From Patiria miniata (lineage: Eukaryota > Echinodermata > Asteroidea > Valvatida > Asterinidae), in contig NW_024037069.1 of NCBI RefSeq assembly GCF_015706575.1, positions 32,819,315-32,883,314 on the forward strand: 64,000 bases of DNA, read 5' to 3'. The notes under the pieces were generated by a model. It searched no databases, was not told the DNA's origin, and worked only from the letters and a program-made list of their open reading frames with translations. Of this stretch, positions 42,460 to 55,900 are shown in pieces (within the stretch, counting starts at the first letter, position 1; the number at the start of each line of letters is the position of its first letter). The position numbers and the translations under genes are program-made.

Positions 42460-43602
42460 TAGCCCCACCATAGGCGATTGTAGTAGCATACAGATACAGA
42501 TACAAACGTCATGGCTGCAGGCGCGCGAACGATCGATGACATGGATCACGAAGTCGAAGTGCCTTGCTCAAAACATACATGACAAAAACTTTTGGCCAGG
42601 CGATTGAGTTTAAAAGACATAAAGTAGGTATCCAAGAAATTGAATCAACGATCGAATTACTTTGGGATGAGTAATTCTCTCCACATGAGGTATGTTTCGG
42701 GGCAGCAAGAGCAAGCAAATAAACTTGAAAATTGAGACACTGTACAAACAAAGTAAAGTCTTGTAAACATTGGAGTTCCGTCGCCGTCGGTTTTGTTTCT
42801 TCCAAGTTGCATGTCTGATCAGTGATCTGTTCTCGGCATAGGCCTAGGCTATATGGGGCTATACTATAATGAAGTGCATGTTGATAACTGTCAAGCGTTG
42901 TATGTTAGTGTAATATCAATACTCACTGTCACTGACTGTGTGGAGGCAACTGAAATCTACAAACATGACAAAGGTTTAGGCCTACCGTCATGACCGTTTT
43001 CAGGAAATTCAAAATGGATGCATCCTTGAACAATGTTTTCTTATTACACATTGTAGTTCCAACCTCAATTTTTTGCTCTGCATTAGGCCAAGTAAAAAAC
43101 AAGGAAAAAATGTTGCAACCTGACACCACTTTTTTCTTCATATTATCATCTCAATGAAGGTCAGTCATTGCAAAAATGATAAGACATGAATCTGGGACTG
43201 CGAAAAATGTCCAATTTTGTTAGGAAATACTTTTAAAAAAAAATCCTTGACTCTCCTAGACTTTGTATACAATCGCGGAAGTGGCGTCAGGTTGCAACAT
43301 TTTTTCCAAAAACAAATCCGTATCTCGTCCCTGCCTGCTTCCTTTTTCCCACCTTTTTTTTTTGTCAGTATGTTGTATTTTTATTTGTTTCAGGAAAAAA
43401 ATTGAAGCTATGTACAGTGTAGAAAGGGTGACGGCTCCAAAAGAGTTGAGAAAATGAAAAATTCCATCCGCCATCTTGGTAAAAAAAGGGGGCACCTTCT
43501 TCATTTTCAAAAAAGCCCGGAACAGAAACTATTTTATTTTAATCAGCCTTGTTGCTAAACTTAATTATGTATTTTCACAGTATTGTGAAAGCTCAAACCG
43601 GC

Positions 43603-43914
43603 ATGAATACGGCCGCCAAAAGGCACAACGGCCCCGCAATGGCCAACCACCACCACGGACACCATTCCCACGAGTCCCACGAGAGTAGCGGCAACGATTG
43701 CATTCAGGAGGAGGGCGGCATGCAGACGGAGCTGATCTCCAATCACTACGGGAGCGGAGGTTACGACTACGGCGCACCTCCAGCAGTGGAGGAAAAAATG
43801 CGACGAGACTTGAAGTTTTTCTTCATGAACCCGTACGAGAAGTACAAAGCGAGGGGGCGAAAGCCGTACAAACTAGGACTGCAAATCATCAAGATTGTAT
43901 TTGTGACTTTACAG
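43603..43914 (+). CDS. MCOLN: Mucolipin coding exon 1
   Basis: Residues 1-104. Begins [10 protein letters not shown], runs through the His-rich [12 protein letters not shown] to [14 protein letters not shown], the first half of TM1. I prefer the ATG at 43,603 because a TTTTCACAG acceptor ends at 43,580, which leaves the in-frame ATG at 43,549 in intron. Donor GTAGGG. Confidence 0.93.
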
Positions 43915-46900
43915 GTAGGGCCTATGTTTTTGGTGCAAAAATTGGGTTTGCCATTCAATGGCACAATAACTGTCTACTCATCACTGTCTTAGAGCTTTAA
44001 CATATTCTATGAGAAATGAATAACCTTATCTGTTAGGACCGATATTGTAACAACAGTTGACTGATAGTGTAGTACAGTAGTACATTTTACTACACTATCG
44101 ATACATTTTGTTACATTATCAGTTTAACTTTATAGTGATACAGTAGGGATTGGTCAGGCATGCTTGCAACACAATGTCACATCAATGTGATGGTTGGTCA
44201 CCAACGAAGACAGCTTTCGCTCACGCACGGCCGGCCGGACAGCTCGGTATCGAACCTCGGTATCTGTTCATGGAACGTGCTTCCACTGTTCATTTTTAAA
44301 AAAATGACTTACCGTTATTTTCGGAATATAAGCTGCGGCTTATACGTTGAATTTGACCATGAAAATGTTTATTGCGGCTTATACACAGGGTGGCTTATAT
44401 GCCGAAAATTATACGCCACAGCTTATATTCCGAAAATTAAGGTACACTACCAGTTGTAACACAGCTGATGTGACTGAATGAAAGAACATGTAGATCGGTT
44501 GTTTCAATTGACTCAGCCCTAACAGCTATAAAGAAACTATTGCTTGCTGCACAGTGCTGGGTTTTGGCAGATTCAAAATATGAGTAAGGGTTTGTTGAAC
44601 TACTATTAGCATAACTTACCACTGTGTTTTTCTTTTTCTAAATACAGCTCATCCTGTTTGGATTGAACCAGTTCACACAGGCTACATTCTTTGAGGACAA
44701 CGAGAAAGCCTTCAACAACATCTTCTTGAAAGATTGGGACCCGACGTATGACTCGTTTGCGTATCCTAAGACTAGACAGCTCTATGCATTGTACTTGAAG
44801 GAAGGCGTCTATGAACACTTAGATTATGCTGTCTACAAGGTATGAGTACATCGTTCTATAAATTTGGGGTCCACATTTACTCCTTTCCCTGTTACATCTG
44901 ACATCTATGATTTGATAATTCTGATGTGCTTCTTAACCCTAACCAAACTCAACCCATCAAAGTTCAACAGCAGGTTTTGTTGAAATCTGTTGGGATAGGT
45001 ACAGTACCCCTAAACTGATGGTCTTTTACATTGGGTTTGGCATACCTCTAGAAACTAAGTCCAACAGTGTGTGTGTACGATTTCCCATGTGGGTGTTGGA
45101 ATTTGCCTGGATGGGTATGGTTCCTAGTAAATTATGGTGGGGAGTTAGGGTTAACGCAGTCATCTTTCAAGGGTGATTATGCCCAGCAAACTACCTACCC
45201 ATTTGAATTCATTCTTAACCAGTTCGCATCGGAGGACGTGATAACACGCACTGGCTGTTTTTATGCACAGGCACGGCTGGCAGGTCAAAAACGTCACGAT
45301 TGCCTTATAATGTTGTCGAACTTCCGTCGCCGATTTTGTTTTTCTTCAACTTTCCCTCACAGTATTCTCAACTTGAGAGAATCGCCGTCGGCACGTATGA
45401 ATTTGAGACAGCCCAGAGCAGAGACATTCACAACATGACGCTGTGTAACAGACACTTTTTAAACGTGAATCTCTCTAATGGCAAATTTGACGTCAATGCT
45501 TCAACAAAAACCGGTATGTACGTGTGAACGCCAGACATTCATCCGAGCCTTACCCCCTCCCCCTCCCCCCTCCCTCACCCCTCCCTCACCCCGCCTCCTT
45601 CCCCCATGCTATTTTTACCCTCCGTACCCCCCCCCTCCCTCTGTCTTCCATTTTGATGTGTGCTGTATAATACTTTATACAGTATGTCCCAAACAATTGT
45701 CCGTCTGACTAGTTTTCAAATCAGTACAAAACCATGAGGTCAATTTTGAAAATGTTTGGTTGTGCAGATACTTCTAAGCCTTGGCCTCAACCCTTATAAG
45801 TTTCATTTATTTTCAGTGGCGCATCACTACACAATTTTCAATTGCTCACAATATTTTTGGACACTGTGACCAAGTTCCTCGCCTTGTTCAATTTCAGTAC
45901 TGTGTTAAGTGTAAATGTGTGTAAGATCCTTCATGTTGTGAATAGCGCTGCAGTTTGGATTGGAATCATTTGTCTGGCAAGACCTCAGTTCAATGCTCAT
46001 AGGGTTGAGGCCAAGGCTTAGAAGTATCTGCTTAACAATTTTTTTTTTTCAAAATTGAACTAATGGTTTTGTAGTTATTATTTTAAAAACAGTCAGACGG
46101 ACACCTATTTTGGGGATGCAAAGCTTTTTGCAACATTGTTCAGAGATTTTTTACAATTTTCAATTTTCTTTTTCAATTTTCTTGATTGAGCTGGGTTCAA
46201 ACATTTCGTAAAGGGGTAGTTTGGAAAAGTGCCAGTAAGTTTTCAACTATTTTCATATTGCAATAAAAGTGCATTTTAATGCAAGTATTTAGATTCAATT
46301 AATCAGTTATCGCTTAAATTCAAGCCGAATCTGACCAGAAGAGGTGTTGTGCATGTAAAACAAATATGGACTGCTTTATCTTGTGGTATTAAAAGTAACC
46401 TCGCTCGGTGATCCATGGAGCATTATATTTTTTTTATATTCCAAAATAGAACACTCAATCACCTCTGAAGGCTAGTTTTACTGCACAGCTTGAAGCAGTC
46501 AATATTTGTATGTTGTTGCTCTTTCCAAGCAATTGACCCTTTAAACGGCCCGTCATTGTTTCCTTGTAACATATAGGCCTATTGTTATCATGAAAAGAGT
46601 GGAGCAGATAATAGTTTTGTTTTCAGTTGTCATTGGTACGTGCAGTCATGTTCACTATCTTCCTGTTTTGTTGATACGATGTAATACAATGCTTTGCAAA
46701 GGTTGTAACTTTATCTCTTGAAGGCTACAGCGATTAGACTTAATCCTAGTCTGCACAGTGATGCAGATTTTGGGAAGACATTGTTTTGTGTTTCGAAATT
46801 ATTGAATAGCAGTTAATTTTGTATATGAATAATGAAAAATATTACCCTAATTTAAAGAAACTCGGTAATAATACTTACATAAAAGGATAACATTTGGGTA

Positions 46901-49900
46901 TATGGTAAGGCAAAAGATTTCGTAATTTTTTTTTTATATTGAAGACAATGTCAATATTTTGTAGTTTTGATGGAATTAGATGCTTGAAATTTCTTTATTT
47001 TTTTTTCGTTTGTAGATTGTCTGACATTTGAAGTGTCACCAGACAAGAACATCAGTATGCAGCAATTCCTGAAAGACAACGATTTTACAATGAGCTTTGA
47101 CAGGTTGTGAAAAAAATAACTAATTTGAATATATTTTTATTTCAGACTTAATATTATAATCAGATGCAGATTTGTATTTGCATAGTCAAATTTAGATTGG
47201 CATATCATTAGACATGCCACAAGCTTTGACAGGTTTAATTTATTGAAATTGAATTATATCCATTTCATAAGTAATATAATATGCAGAGTGATCAAATATA
47301 ATTATATGCAAAAGAAATTTCGAAAAATGCTAAAAATCACATAACCCCGACACGATTGCGCATGAAATGTTTCATGATGAAAATAAATTTTAAAAATATT
47401 TTAATGAAGAAGTGAATATTTTCTTTTGAATTTTTAGCATGATCCAGATGCAACTGAAGTTCTCCATTCGCAGTCTTCACATCAAAGACCTAGCAATGTT
47501 CTTAAATCCTGATTGTGTCCGCTTCAATATAACAGTAAGTACATGGAAGACTTCATGAAATTACAAATTAAAAATTACTGTTGGGTCATTCCAAGGTAAT
47601 TCAAACACTTGGCTTTGTCTCACTGTACCGCAAAATGGCAATTTTCAATTTTTAAGCTCCTTTTGTGGTAACAGGTCAGAAAATGTCACCATTTCATGAA
47701 GGAATACTTTAATCTTTGTATCAATATTCATTTTTAGGTCGAAAAAAAATTGTTTTTTTATAGTCAAAATTTTACCAAGACCTGTTCGAGACCAGCTTTG
47801 AAACAATCTTGCTTGCTGTTTTAAATGGTCAGAAGTAATGAATTGTGGGGTTATTTTGGTCATTCTAATTTGACTTGGTTCAAATTGACTTGTTTCCTGT
47901 TATCTATCATAGCTCCTTCTCTCTATAAAACATTCTCTCATAACATTGCTCCTTACAATTATTTTTGTTTTTATTCCTTATAGTATACGTACAATCTGTT
48001 CTCGTGATTTTGTTTTGTTTGGAAAGGCATTTCTATAAGACACTTGGTCTTCTAACTATGCCTCCACCTCTACTTCTTTTTTCTTTTTTCTTTTTTTAGG
48101 TCTCTTATGTAATTTTCCATCTCTGAGTGTATTTTTGTACGATTATCAATCATTATCTACGTGTATTGTGTATTGGCTGTGTATGGAAATAAATCTCTAT
48201 TTGAATTGAATTGAATTGAATTAAATCTGATGTTCCATTGAATACAGCATTTCAGTGAAGTCTAGGAGAGGATCTCAATCCCAACATTGGCGTTCGACCT
48301 TGTTTTGCTTCAGCAAGCGTTGCACTGGGCCATTTTTTTTTTGCACTGGGCCATTTCATAAACTTGTTGTCCAATAAAACAGCATTTCCGTCCCCTTCCA
48401 AAATGTTTATTGGATCCTTATATCCCTGTCCTTTTATTGTTTGTTTGCAGATTCTGTATGACTACAGCATTCACGGGGGCCGCATTGCGGTGTCTCTCTC
48501 AGAACAGCATTCGATTTTTAACTGCTCCAACAAAGTCGTCGGAGGTGCGTTTTGCCACAAGAATTTGATGTCTTCCAGTTCCAGGATGAATGTTGTTGTA
48601 AAACATAGACCCTTAGCCATATAGAATTTTTCAAAAACCCACAATTGGTTTTCAATGTTTTGAACAATTCATATGACGAACCATGTTAGCCCTGTTAGCT
48701 TTTAGAAAAAATTTAGATTTTCACAAAGGGCAAAATTTTCCGGCCAACTTCTGATATACATCCAAACGCCACAAATACTTATTCGCAAGAGTCATTTCAA
48801 CAGTATTTGTGCGATATTTCTTGCTAAAATGTTTCAATACTCGGGGTGTGCACTGGAGCATATTGTAGAACGATAGTCCATAAACAACACATGGTCCACC
48901 TCCACAGACTTCACGAACTTTGTGTGTGTGTGTGCAAAAGACACCAGGGATTAGCGTGTTTAGACGTCACCCAGAGGCGAGGCGAGGCAATTGTGACGTT
49001 TTAACCCGTCAGCCGCGCCTGTGTTTGAAAGCAGCCAGTGAGTGTTATCACGGTTAAATCATCAGTGAGGGGTACTTGAGTACAGACATTTAAAGTATGA
49101 GAGTTATAAATAACGACTCAATTGTTTTCTTTATTTTTCAGAGGAGGAAGCCCATGTTATCAGTTACTTGGTGGCAGCGTATGACATCTTCATTGTCTTC
49201 CTGTGTCTGCTCTCTCTACTACTGTGCTGTAGATCACTTCAGAGAGGAAGACGACTGAAAAAGGTACCTCTAGTGTTGTTTAACTCAGGTACGCTGGTAC
49301 GTGGATTCCAACCCTGCCAGGAACATGGTGTCTGTGCCCTTGGGCAAGACACTTAACTACAATTGCCCCTCTCCATCCAGGAGTACGAATGGGTACCTGT
49401 GAGGGTGGAGGACCGAATGTGAGCAATATTGGATAATTCTAAAGCGGTTTGAGGTTGTTGATATAATGGAAAGCGTTATGCAAACATTACAATTTTGTTG
49501 TACATTATACATTGTGCCATAAAAAGCTTGGTGTGTCCCTCCCATAGAAGTTTGTGTAAGTGGTGAGAAAGCATTATTCACTGTTCATTTGCAGGGTGCA
49601 TGAGTGAAATAAGTTGCATTTTTATTAACCGGTCTTGTCACACTAGAGGCTTTCAACCCGGGTTGAACTACCCGGGTTGAACTCAACCCTGGGTGAATCC
49701 ATTGCTGCCCCAGGTTGAGTTTTTGAACTGCGTTCAACCCCGCATCGTTTCACAATTGTCTTCTCGTGCAAACCGAGTTTATTTCTACTGTTTTGAACCC
49801 TGGCGAGAGTTTCAACATGGGTTGAAAACTTTAACCCTGGTCTGGAGTAGGGTTGAGTTCAACCTGGGGCCAAATAAATCTCAGGGTTGACGCAGGGTTG

Positions 49901-52900
49901 ATGCGGGGTTGAACTTTAAAAATGTGAAACCCTGCGTCAACCCCATATCAATCCCTAGGCAACCCAAAGACTTGTCTAGTGTGTAAAGGCCTAATGAGGG
50001 TACAGTTACTCACAAATGCCCTTTCCTCTGTATAAAAGTCGAGGCGTTTCTTTCTCCCCTGGCAGAGAGCGAAGACATTTTTCAAGCGATACTACGACAG
50101 AAAGCTCACCAGGTTGGAAAAGTTGGAGTTCCTCAACTTTTGGTACATCATGATCATCATTAGCGACCTCCTGACTATTTCAGGATCGATCGTCAAGCTT
50201 CTCCTTGAGTGGCTGGTAAGTCATCTTAATGAGGGCAAATGAAACAAAGTAAGTGCTACCTTTATTGTATTGACAGCTCTGTTTTCTCAATGCTTATTAA
50301 GTGAAAAAAAATGTTTTGAAAAAAAATGTTTTGACTAATTTTCCTATTATCGTCAGTCTTCCGACAATGACTGTAAACAAGTCAAAATATTTAAAGTGTT
50401 AATATTAATTATAATTTTTGGTTTCTCTCTCAAACTTTTGGCAACATTGTATTTTCAAGCGCTTATCAAGTTGCAATGGAAGTAATAATCATGTTACACA
50501 TGTGAAGGAGAACACAGAATGTTGATATTAGATTAAAGATTGCACCATGTTACAAATCTCTTTTGTGAGTTTGTGACGTTTTGAAAAGAGCCAGGGGAAA
50601 CTCAACGTTTAGGACAGTGTGCTCTGCCTGTCGTCAGGAGATTGAGAGATTCCAGTGGTTACGTAGAACCTCGCAAACAAAAGAGATTTGTCACATGGAA
50701 CAACTGAAAACTTAAATCTCATTGCTATATTCACCATGCAAATCTTACCAAAGCCATTGTTAAAATTGACAACTGCACTCTACAGGGGTGTGAAAACTCA
50801 GCTTTAAAGCTGATTTCAGCTCTTTTTTTTGTCTTGGATTTCAGCTTTTTTCCCTCACTTGCTGTGTACAAAAGTATAGGAGATTTCCAAAGTTCAGCTT
50901 TTTTACACCTTTTCAGCTGTTGTCAGCAATTTTTATCTGTGGTCACTCACACCCCTGACTCTACCAATTCTCTAAACTGAACTTTTTTTGTAGTTGAGAC
51001 ATTGATCGACCAGTCAGTTAAGGGCCCCCCCCCCCCATGATATTCTGACTAAGGCTGTGCATCAGCAACCTCGTGCCCCGTGGGTACGATCTTGCAGCGC
51101 CATGTTGTTTCCCATCATGCCTTGCGCAATCATAACCCCTGGAATTGTGTAATTTAAATGTGCCAAAATATGGTACATTATAATTAGGGCTGCAGTTTAT
51201 CCGTTTTACGTGCCGACGCCATCTTTGACATGTTAAAAGTTGTGATTTTGAAGAATCAATCCTTTCAAACACAACATTTGGACGTTGTGTTATTAGCAAA
51301 GATTTGTATCAAATGTACGTACCCCTTTCGTGCCTTTACAACCACAGATACAGGGGGGTTTTTTTAGCGAAAAACGTGGCTGACATAATCCATATCATAC
51401 AGGCATTGCGACTTTTGAATCATAATGTTTTTTTTCGTACGTGACGTTACGTGCAAAGCTAAGCACGCGAGCGTGAGCACATTATGGGCGTGCCCGGTGT
51501 GCAATCTTCGAAATGCCCGCGAGGACGCTGTGAATAGCCATTCAGCGTCATTTACGTCATCATCACAGCCAGGGGTTAGTGTTAGGAATGAGCACGCGCC
51601 CCTGGAGTCGAGGCTGGTGCATCAGAACAGGGTACCCGAGTTCCTGACAGCCGATGTCAGGAACCGGTTCCAGATTATGGAATCGAGTACCCGTAACCAA
51701 CCTTACAAATTACCCAGTGACTTCCCAGACAGTGAAAAGGAAATGTTCGGAATGCCATTTGTGAGAAATTTTAAAAAATTCACAAACTAGGCTATATGCA
51801 AAACCAAAACAGATTTCATGTTTATGTGAATTTTAATGCGTGACAGATGACGCTCACCAAAGATGCAGTTTACATCGTAAAGCTATAAAAACCTTCAGAC
51901 AACTTCCGGGATTAGAATTTTGGGGTTGGGTTTATTTTACGGCTTCCCGTGTTTTTACTTCCATATGGTACCTGAATCTAGTACTACTCGTAAATGCACA
52001 CCACTATATTTGCGTATATTTGTATGCGTATGATATGCGTGGCTGGATCGTGCTGTGTGGCACCGGATGGGACTTAAAGAGGTTGTGGAATGCGCGAAGA
52101 CATTTCCATCATTTTTCGGGTGTATGTAGCCCAAGGTGTGATGAAATAAAAACGACTATTGTGTCTGTCATGAAATGAGTACAAAAGGTACTTTTGAGAG
52201 CTGTTTTCCAGGCCCTGTTTCGACCCGAACGTGCAATTTGTGTAAAGGTGGTCGTTGGGGGCAGCAAACAAAACATAGTAAATCGTGACGTAATAAACAG
52301 GACTCCCGATGCAGCGTAGTATAAACGAGGCTACGTACACCTGAAAAATGACGGAAATGTCTTTGAGCATTCCACAACCTCTTTAAATAAGTAACACTCT
52401 ACATATTTGAGAATGGATATCTCATTGTGACAGATAACCACCGACTATGACGTTTGCAGCATACTTCTGGGCACGGGATGTTTCCTAGTATGGCTCGGTG
52501 TTCTCAGATATCTTGGGTTCTTCCCAAAGTACAATGTAAGTATAATAATTACCTCGGATTGGACATTTGGGAGACATCCCCATAGACTTGTGCACAACAT
52601 TTTTCAAACTTTAAAGGGAAAATACAACATTTGCAAACCTTGCTGGACTGTTAGTGAATGACAGTGTAAAGCATCCTGTAAAATCATGGCACCTGGTATA
52701 CTGTCATTTTCAAGAAAAGTGGTATTTTTGTATTAATTTCCAACGCTGGTCGGCAGACCAGCGTTGGAAAAAAACTGGCTTTTTTTCAAATACTGGCCCC
52801 AATTGACCATCGCACTTGTTTGCAATCGATTACACACCTATGAACGGGTACAAGCCAGCTAGACTGGTTCCCTGACCTTACAATTCCCCAATGTATGTAA

Positions 52901-55900
52901 ACTGCTCTGTTTCTTCTTATATGGAGTTAGGGAACCAGACTACAGGAAAATGATTGTTTTTCTTGGTTTTTATAGCATTTTCGAACCCAAAACCTCAAAA
53001 AAGTCAATGTAACTATATTTGCTATATATTTCCAACCCCCAATTCCATCCATTTCTGAAAATTACAGCAAAAGCAAATGATGTATATTCCCTTTAATGTG
53101 CCCTAACCCAATGTTTCCTAGTCCTTTTCCCCCGATAAATTACGGTATGTGTACTAATTAGACCACAAGCAACAAAAATCACCCAATTGCGACGGTCAGG
53201 GATACATGAATATGTCACCCTAATGACTGATGTCTCCCACCGTTTGAAGAAATTACGATAACATGTCTGCTGAATGGTACATTTAGTGGAATAATACACT
53301 ATATTAAACCTTTATACAAGTGTGAGTGGTACATTTTTCATCCATTTGAGATTATAGTTCCTGTTGTAGTATTTTATTTCATTCTTATCCTAAAAGTTAA
53401 TTGTGCAATTTCAAGGAATGAAAACAGTAAATATTTCTTTTAAGAAACCTGTGAATTTTTGGTTTTTCCTGGGTTTTCATTACTTCTTCGTTTTACATTG
53501 AAATGATATGTAAAGCTTAAAAAACACCCTGACTCGAAACAAACCAGCCCATCCTTGCAACATTTCAAATCACAAGACTGAGACTATTAATTTGTTTGTA
53601 AATTTTCTTTTAATAATGATTCTTGTATTTGTTGTATTTTTTTTTCAGATACCCATTATAACACTGAAGAGTGCCATGCCAAACTGCCTGCGGTTTATGG
53701 TCTGCGGAGTCATTCTGTACATGGCCTATGGTTTCTGTGGCTGGATTGTGCTTGGACCGTACCATCACAAAGTAAGTCGCCCAAAAAATGCCCAATCCCA
53801 TTTGGAAACGGGCTGCGTTTGTGTGTTTGACCTACACAGGTAGAATGAAGCATCCTTCCCAATTCGGGCGATTCACAATACAGTACGCCACCAAAAGTTT
53901 GCCATGGAGAGTCTACTTTTCAAGTTTACGGTCGACAAAACATGAACAATTTGAATGAGTGTCAGTAGACAACTTGAGCTAATTTGTTAGATAATTTGAT
54001 AGATTTGGGCATAGCGTTCTGCCGCCTTACAAAAAAACACCATATTGATAAAAAGAAAACAAAAGGGCAAACCGATACTCGAATCATACGCTTACGAAAC
54101 TTCTGGCCGGAAAAACTAACAATTTCAAATGTCCCGCGCTGCGAATTTGTCGACCATCTCCCACAGTGCACTGGGAAAAATTTACTCTCCATGGCAACTC
54201 GTGCTGGCGCACTGCATTGTGAATCGCCCGAATTCCAAATGATAATTGCTATTTAGGAATGGGCGGTGTTCGCGCGTACCCAGTGACATGTGGCACTGGC
54301 TGATTGAAGGCACCTCCCCCCCCCCCCCATTCCAAATGTCTACTCCCCTTTTGAGAATGGGCGGAGTAAGTTGGTACGCATAAACACCGGCTGTACCAAC
54401 TGAAATGCGGCACAGCCTGAGTGAAATCACCCTTTCCAGTTCCAAATGTCAATTCCATTTTGGGGTTGGGTGGGTTTTTGTGTGAACATGTGGACATGTG
54501 GCACAGGCTGATTGAAGGAGCATTTCCCCAAATCTAAATGCCTACCAGGGAACCAGGACCAACATGTTTTTGTGATGACATTTTGACCATCGACTGATTA
54601 GAGACGTTCGCATGTCACTATAAGTGTCAGGCGTGAGTTACGTCACAAATTAACCACCAGTTGTCCAATGATGCTCAATTGAACTTGAAATCGTTTCTGT
54701 CTCTTCAGGCTTCCTAGCCAAGCTGGAAATTAAAAAAAAAATTGAAAATGAGTTCCCATTTTCTGGTCAGGCAAAACTCAGGGAATTTTGGGAAAAAAAA
54801 CACCAACAAATACGGGAAAATGCGAGGAATCTGACAGTGCCCCAGAAGGGAAAGGTTTTTTCCAGTTTGGCGTGTGTGTGTCTTGTGCCATGTGTCCAAG
54901 TTGTGGCAATCAACTGACTGGCTGTGGTGGCTTTTTAGTGTTTATGCAGTACTGTTACTCACCTCTCCAGACAATAACAGTTGACTGTGCTACACCATCT
55001 CTTGACTTCACAGCAACCTCGTTAAAGTGAAAATATTTCTCACAGAATTTTGGAAGTTTCTCAGGGAAATATCACAGGAAAATCTGGAAATCCTGTTCTT
55101 GTATCTCTACAATATTCCCTTTTCCGTCTGGCACAGTTCCGCAGCTTCAATGTTGCCATTGAGTGCATGTACAGCCTGATCAACGGCGATGACATGTTTG
55201 CGACGTTTGACGAGATGTCTGATAAGAGCACTGTAGTCTGGGTCTACAGCCGAATCTACCTGTATACGTTCATCAGCCTCTTCATCTACGTCATCCTTAG
55301 CTTGTTCATTGCTCTCATCATGGATACCTATGAGACAGTCAAGGTAAGACCGAACTTGGAGGGCCAGCTTACTGTCCTTTGACTGACTGAATCACTGAGT
55401 ATGAACAATGGCCTAACTTCTGAAGTGCTACTTAAAAGCCCAAATGTGTGAACTACAGGGCGAGTCAGAACGATCTGGACCCAAATTAAAGAAACTATTA
55501 AAAAGCAAATATTAAAACGAGACATATTAAGGCAAACAATAGGATGGCCAAAGAGAAATGCATAAACTTAGAATATTAAACATAAGGGTAAACAAACAAA
55601 AACAGAAGTGTAAATCATGTGAACATGCAAAAAAATATTGGATAGGTAAATCAAAATAAACACGTCAATAATAATGAACGCAAAAGATGCGACTGACAGA
55701 TAAAATATATATATAAATAAATATATAATCAGGATACAGGACAGCAGGCATAAAAAATTAATGAGTAATAAGGCCAAGGAAGAACATCAATGACATTAAG
55801 ACATATTATAGTTATTAAGAACGTGACGCTTGAACTTACTTTTAAAATGACTTAAGTGAACGAGCAGTATGAAAAGATATGTCTAAAGAATTCCAGAGTT

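Larger units (their letters stand above)
41736..43602. promoter_or_regulatory. Divergent (head-to-head) promoter interval between ECPAS and mucolipin
   Basis: The two ATGs face away from each other across 1,867 bp with no other recognisable gene. The interval contains two TCACGTGA E-boxes, a TCACATGA M-box overlapping TGAGTCA, a GTAC-rich palindromic stretch near 42,170-42,190, and a 27-bp inverted repeat (about 43,105-43,132 and 43,278-43,306). Candidate donors for a mucolipin 5' UTR exon are GAGGTATGT near 42,687 and AAGGTCAGT near 43,157. Transcription start sites cannot be placed from sequence alone. Confidence 0.7.

Noticed and set aside
43217..43540. Upstream coding exon of mucolipin
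   Set aside because: No frame here joins exon 1 in the needed phase with a good donor; the ATG at 43,603 suffices.
51425..51790. Plus-strand 121-codon frame with CPVC motif
   Set aside because: A single CxxC-like motif and no domain or splice support. Sits in an intron of mucolipin. Left as unassigned.
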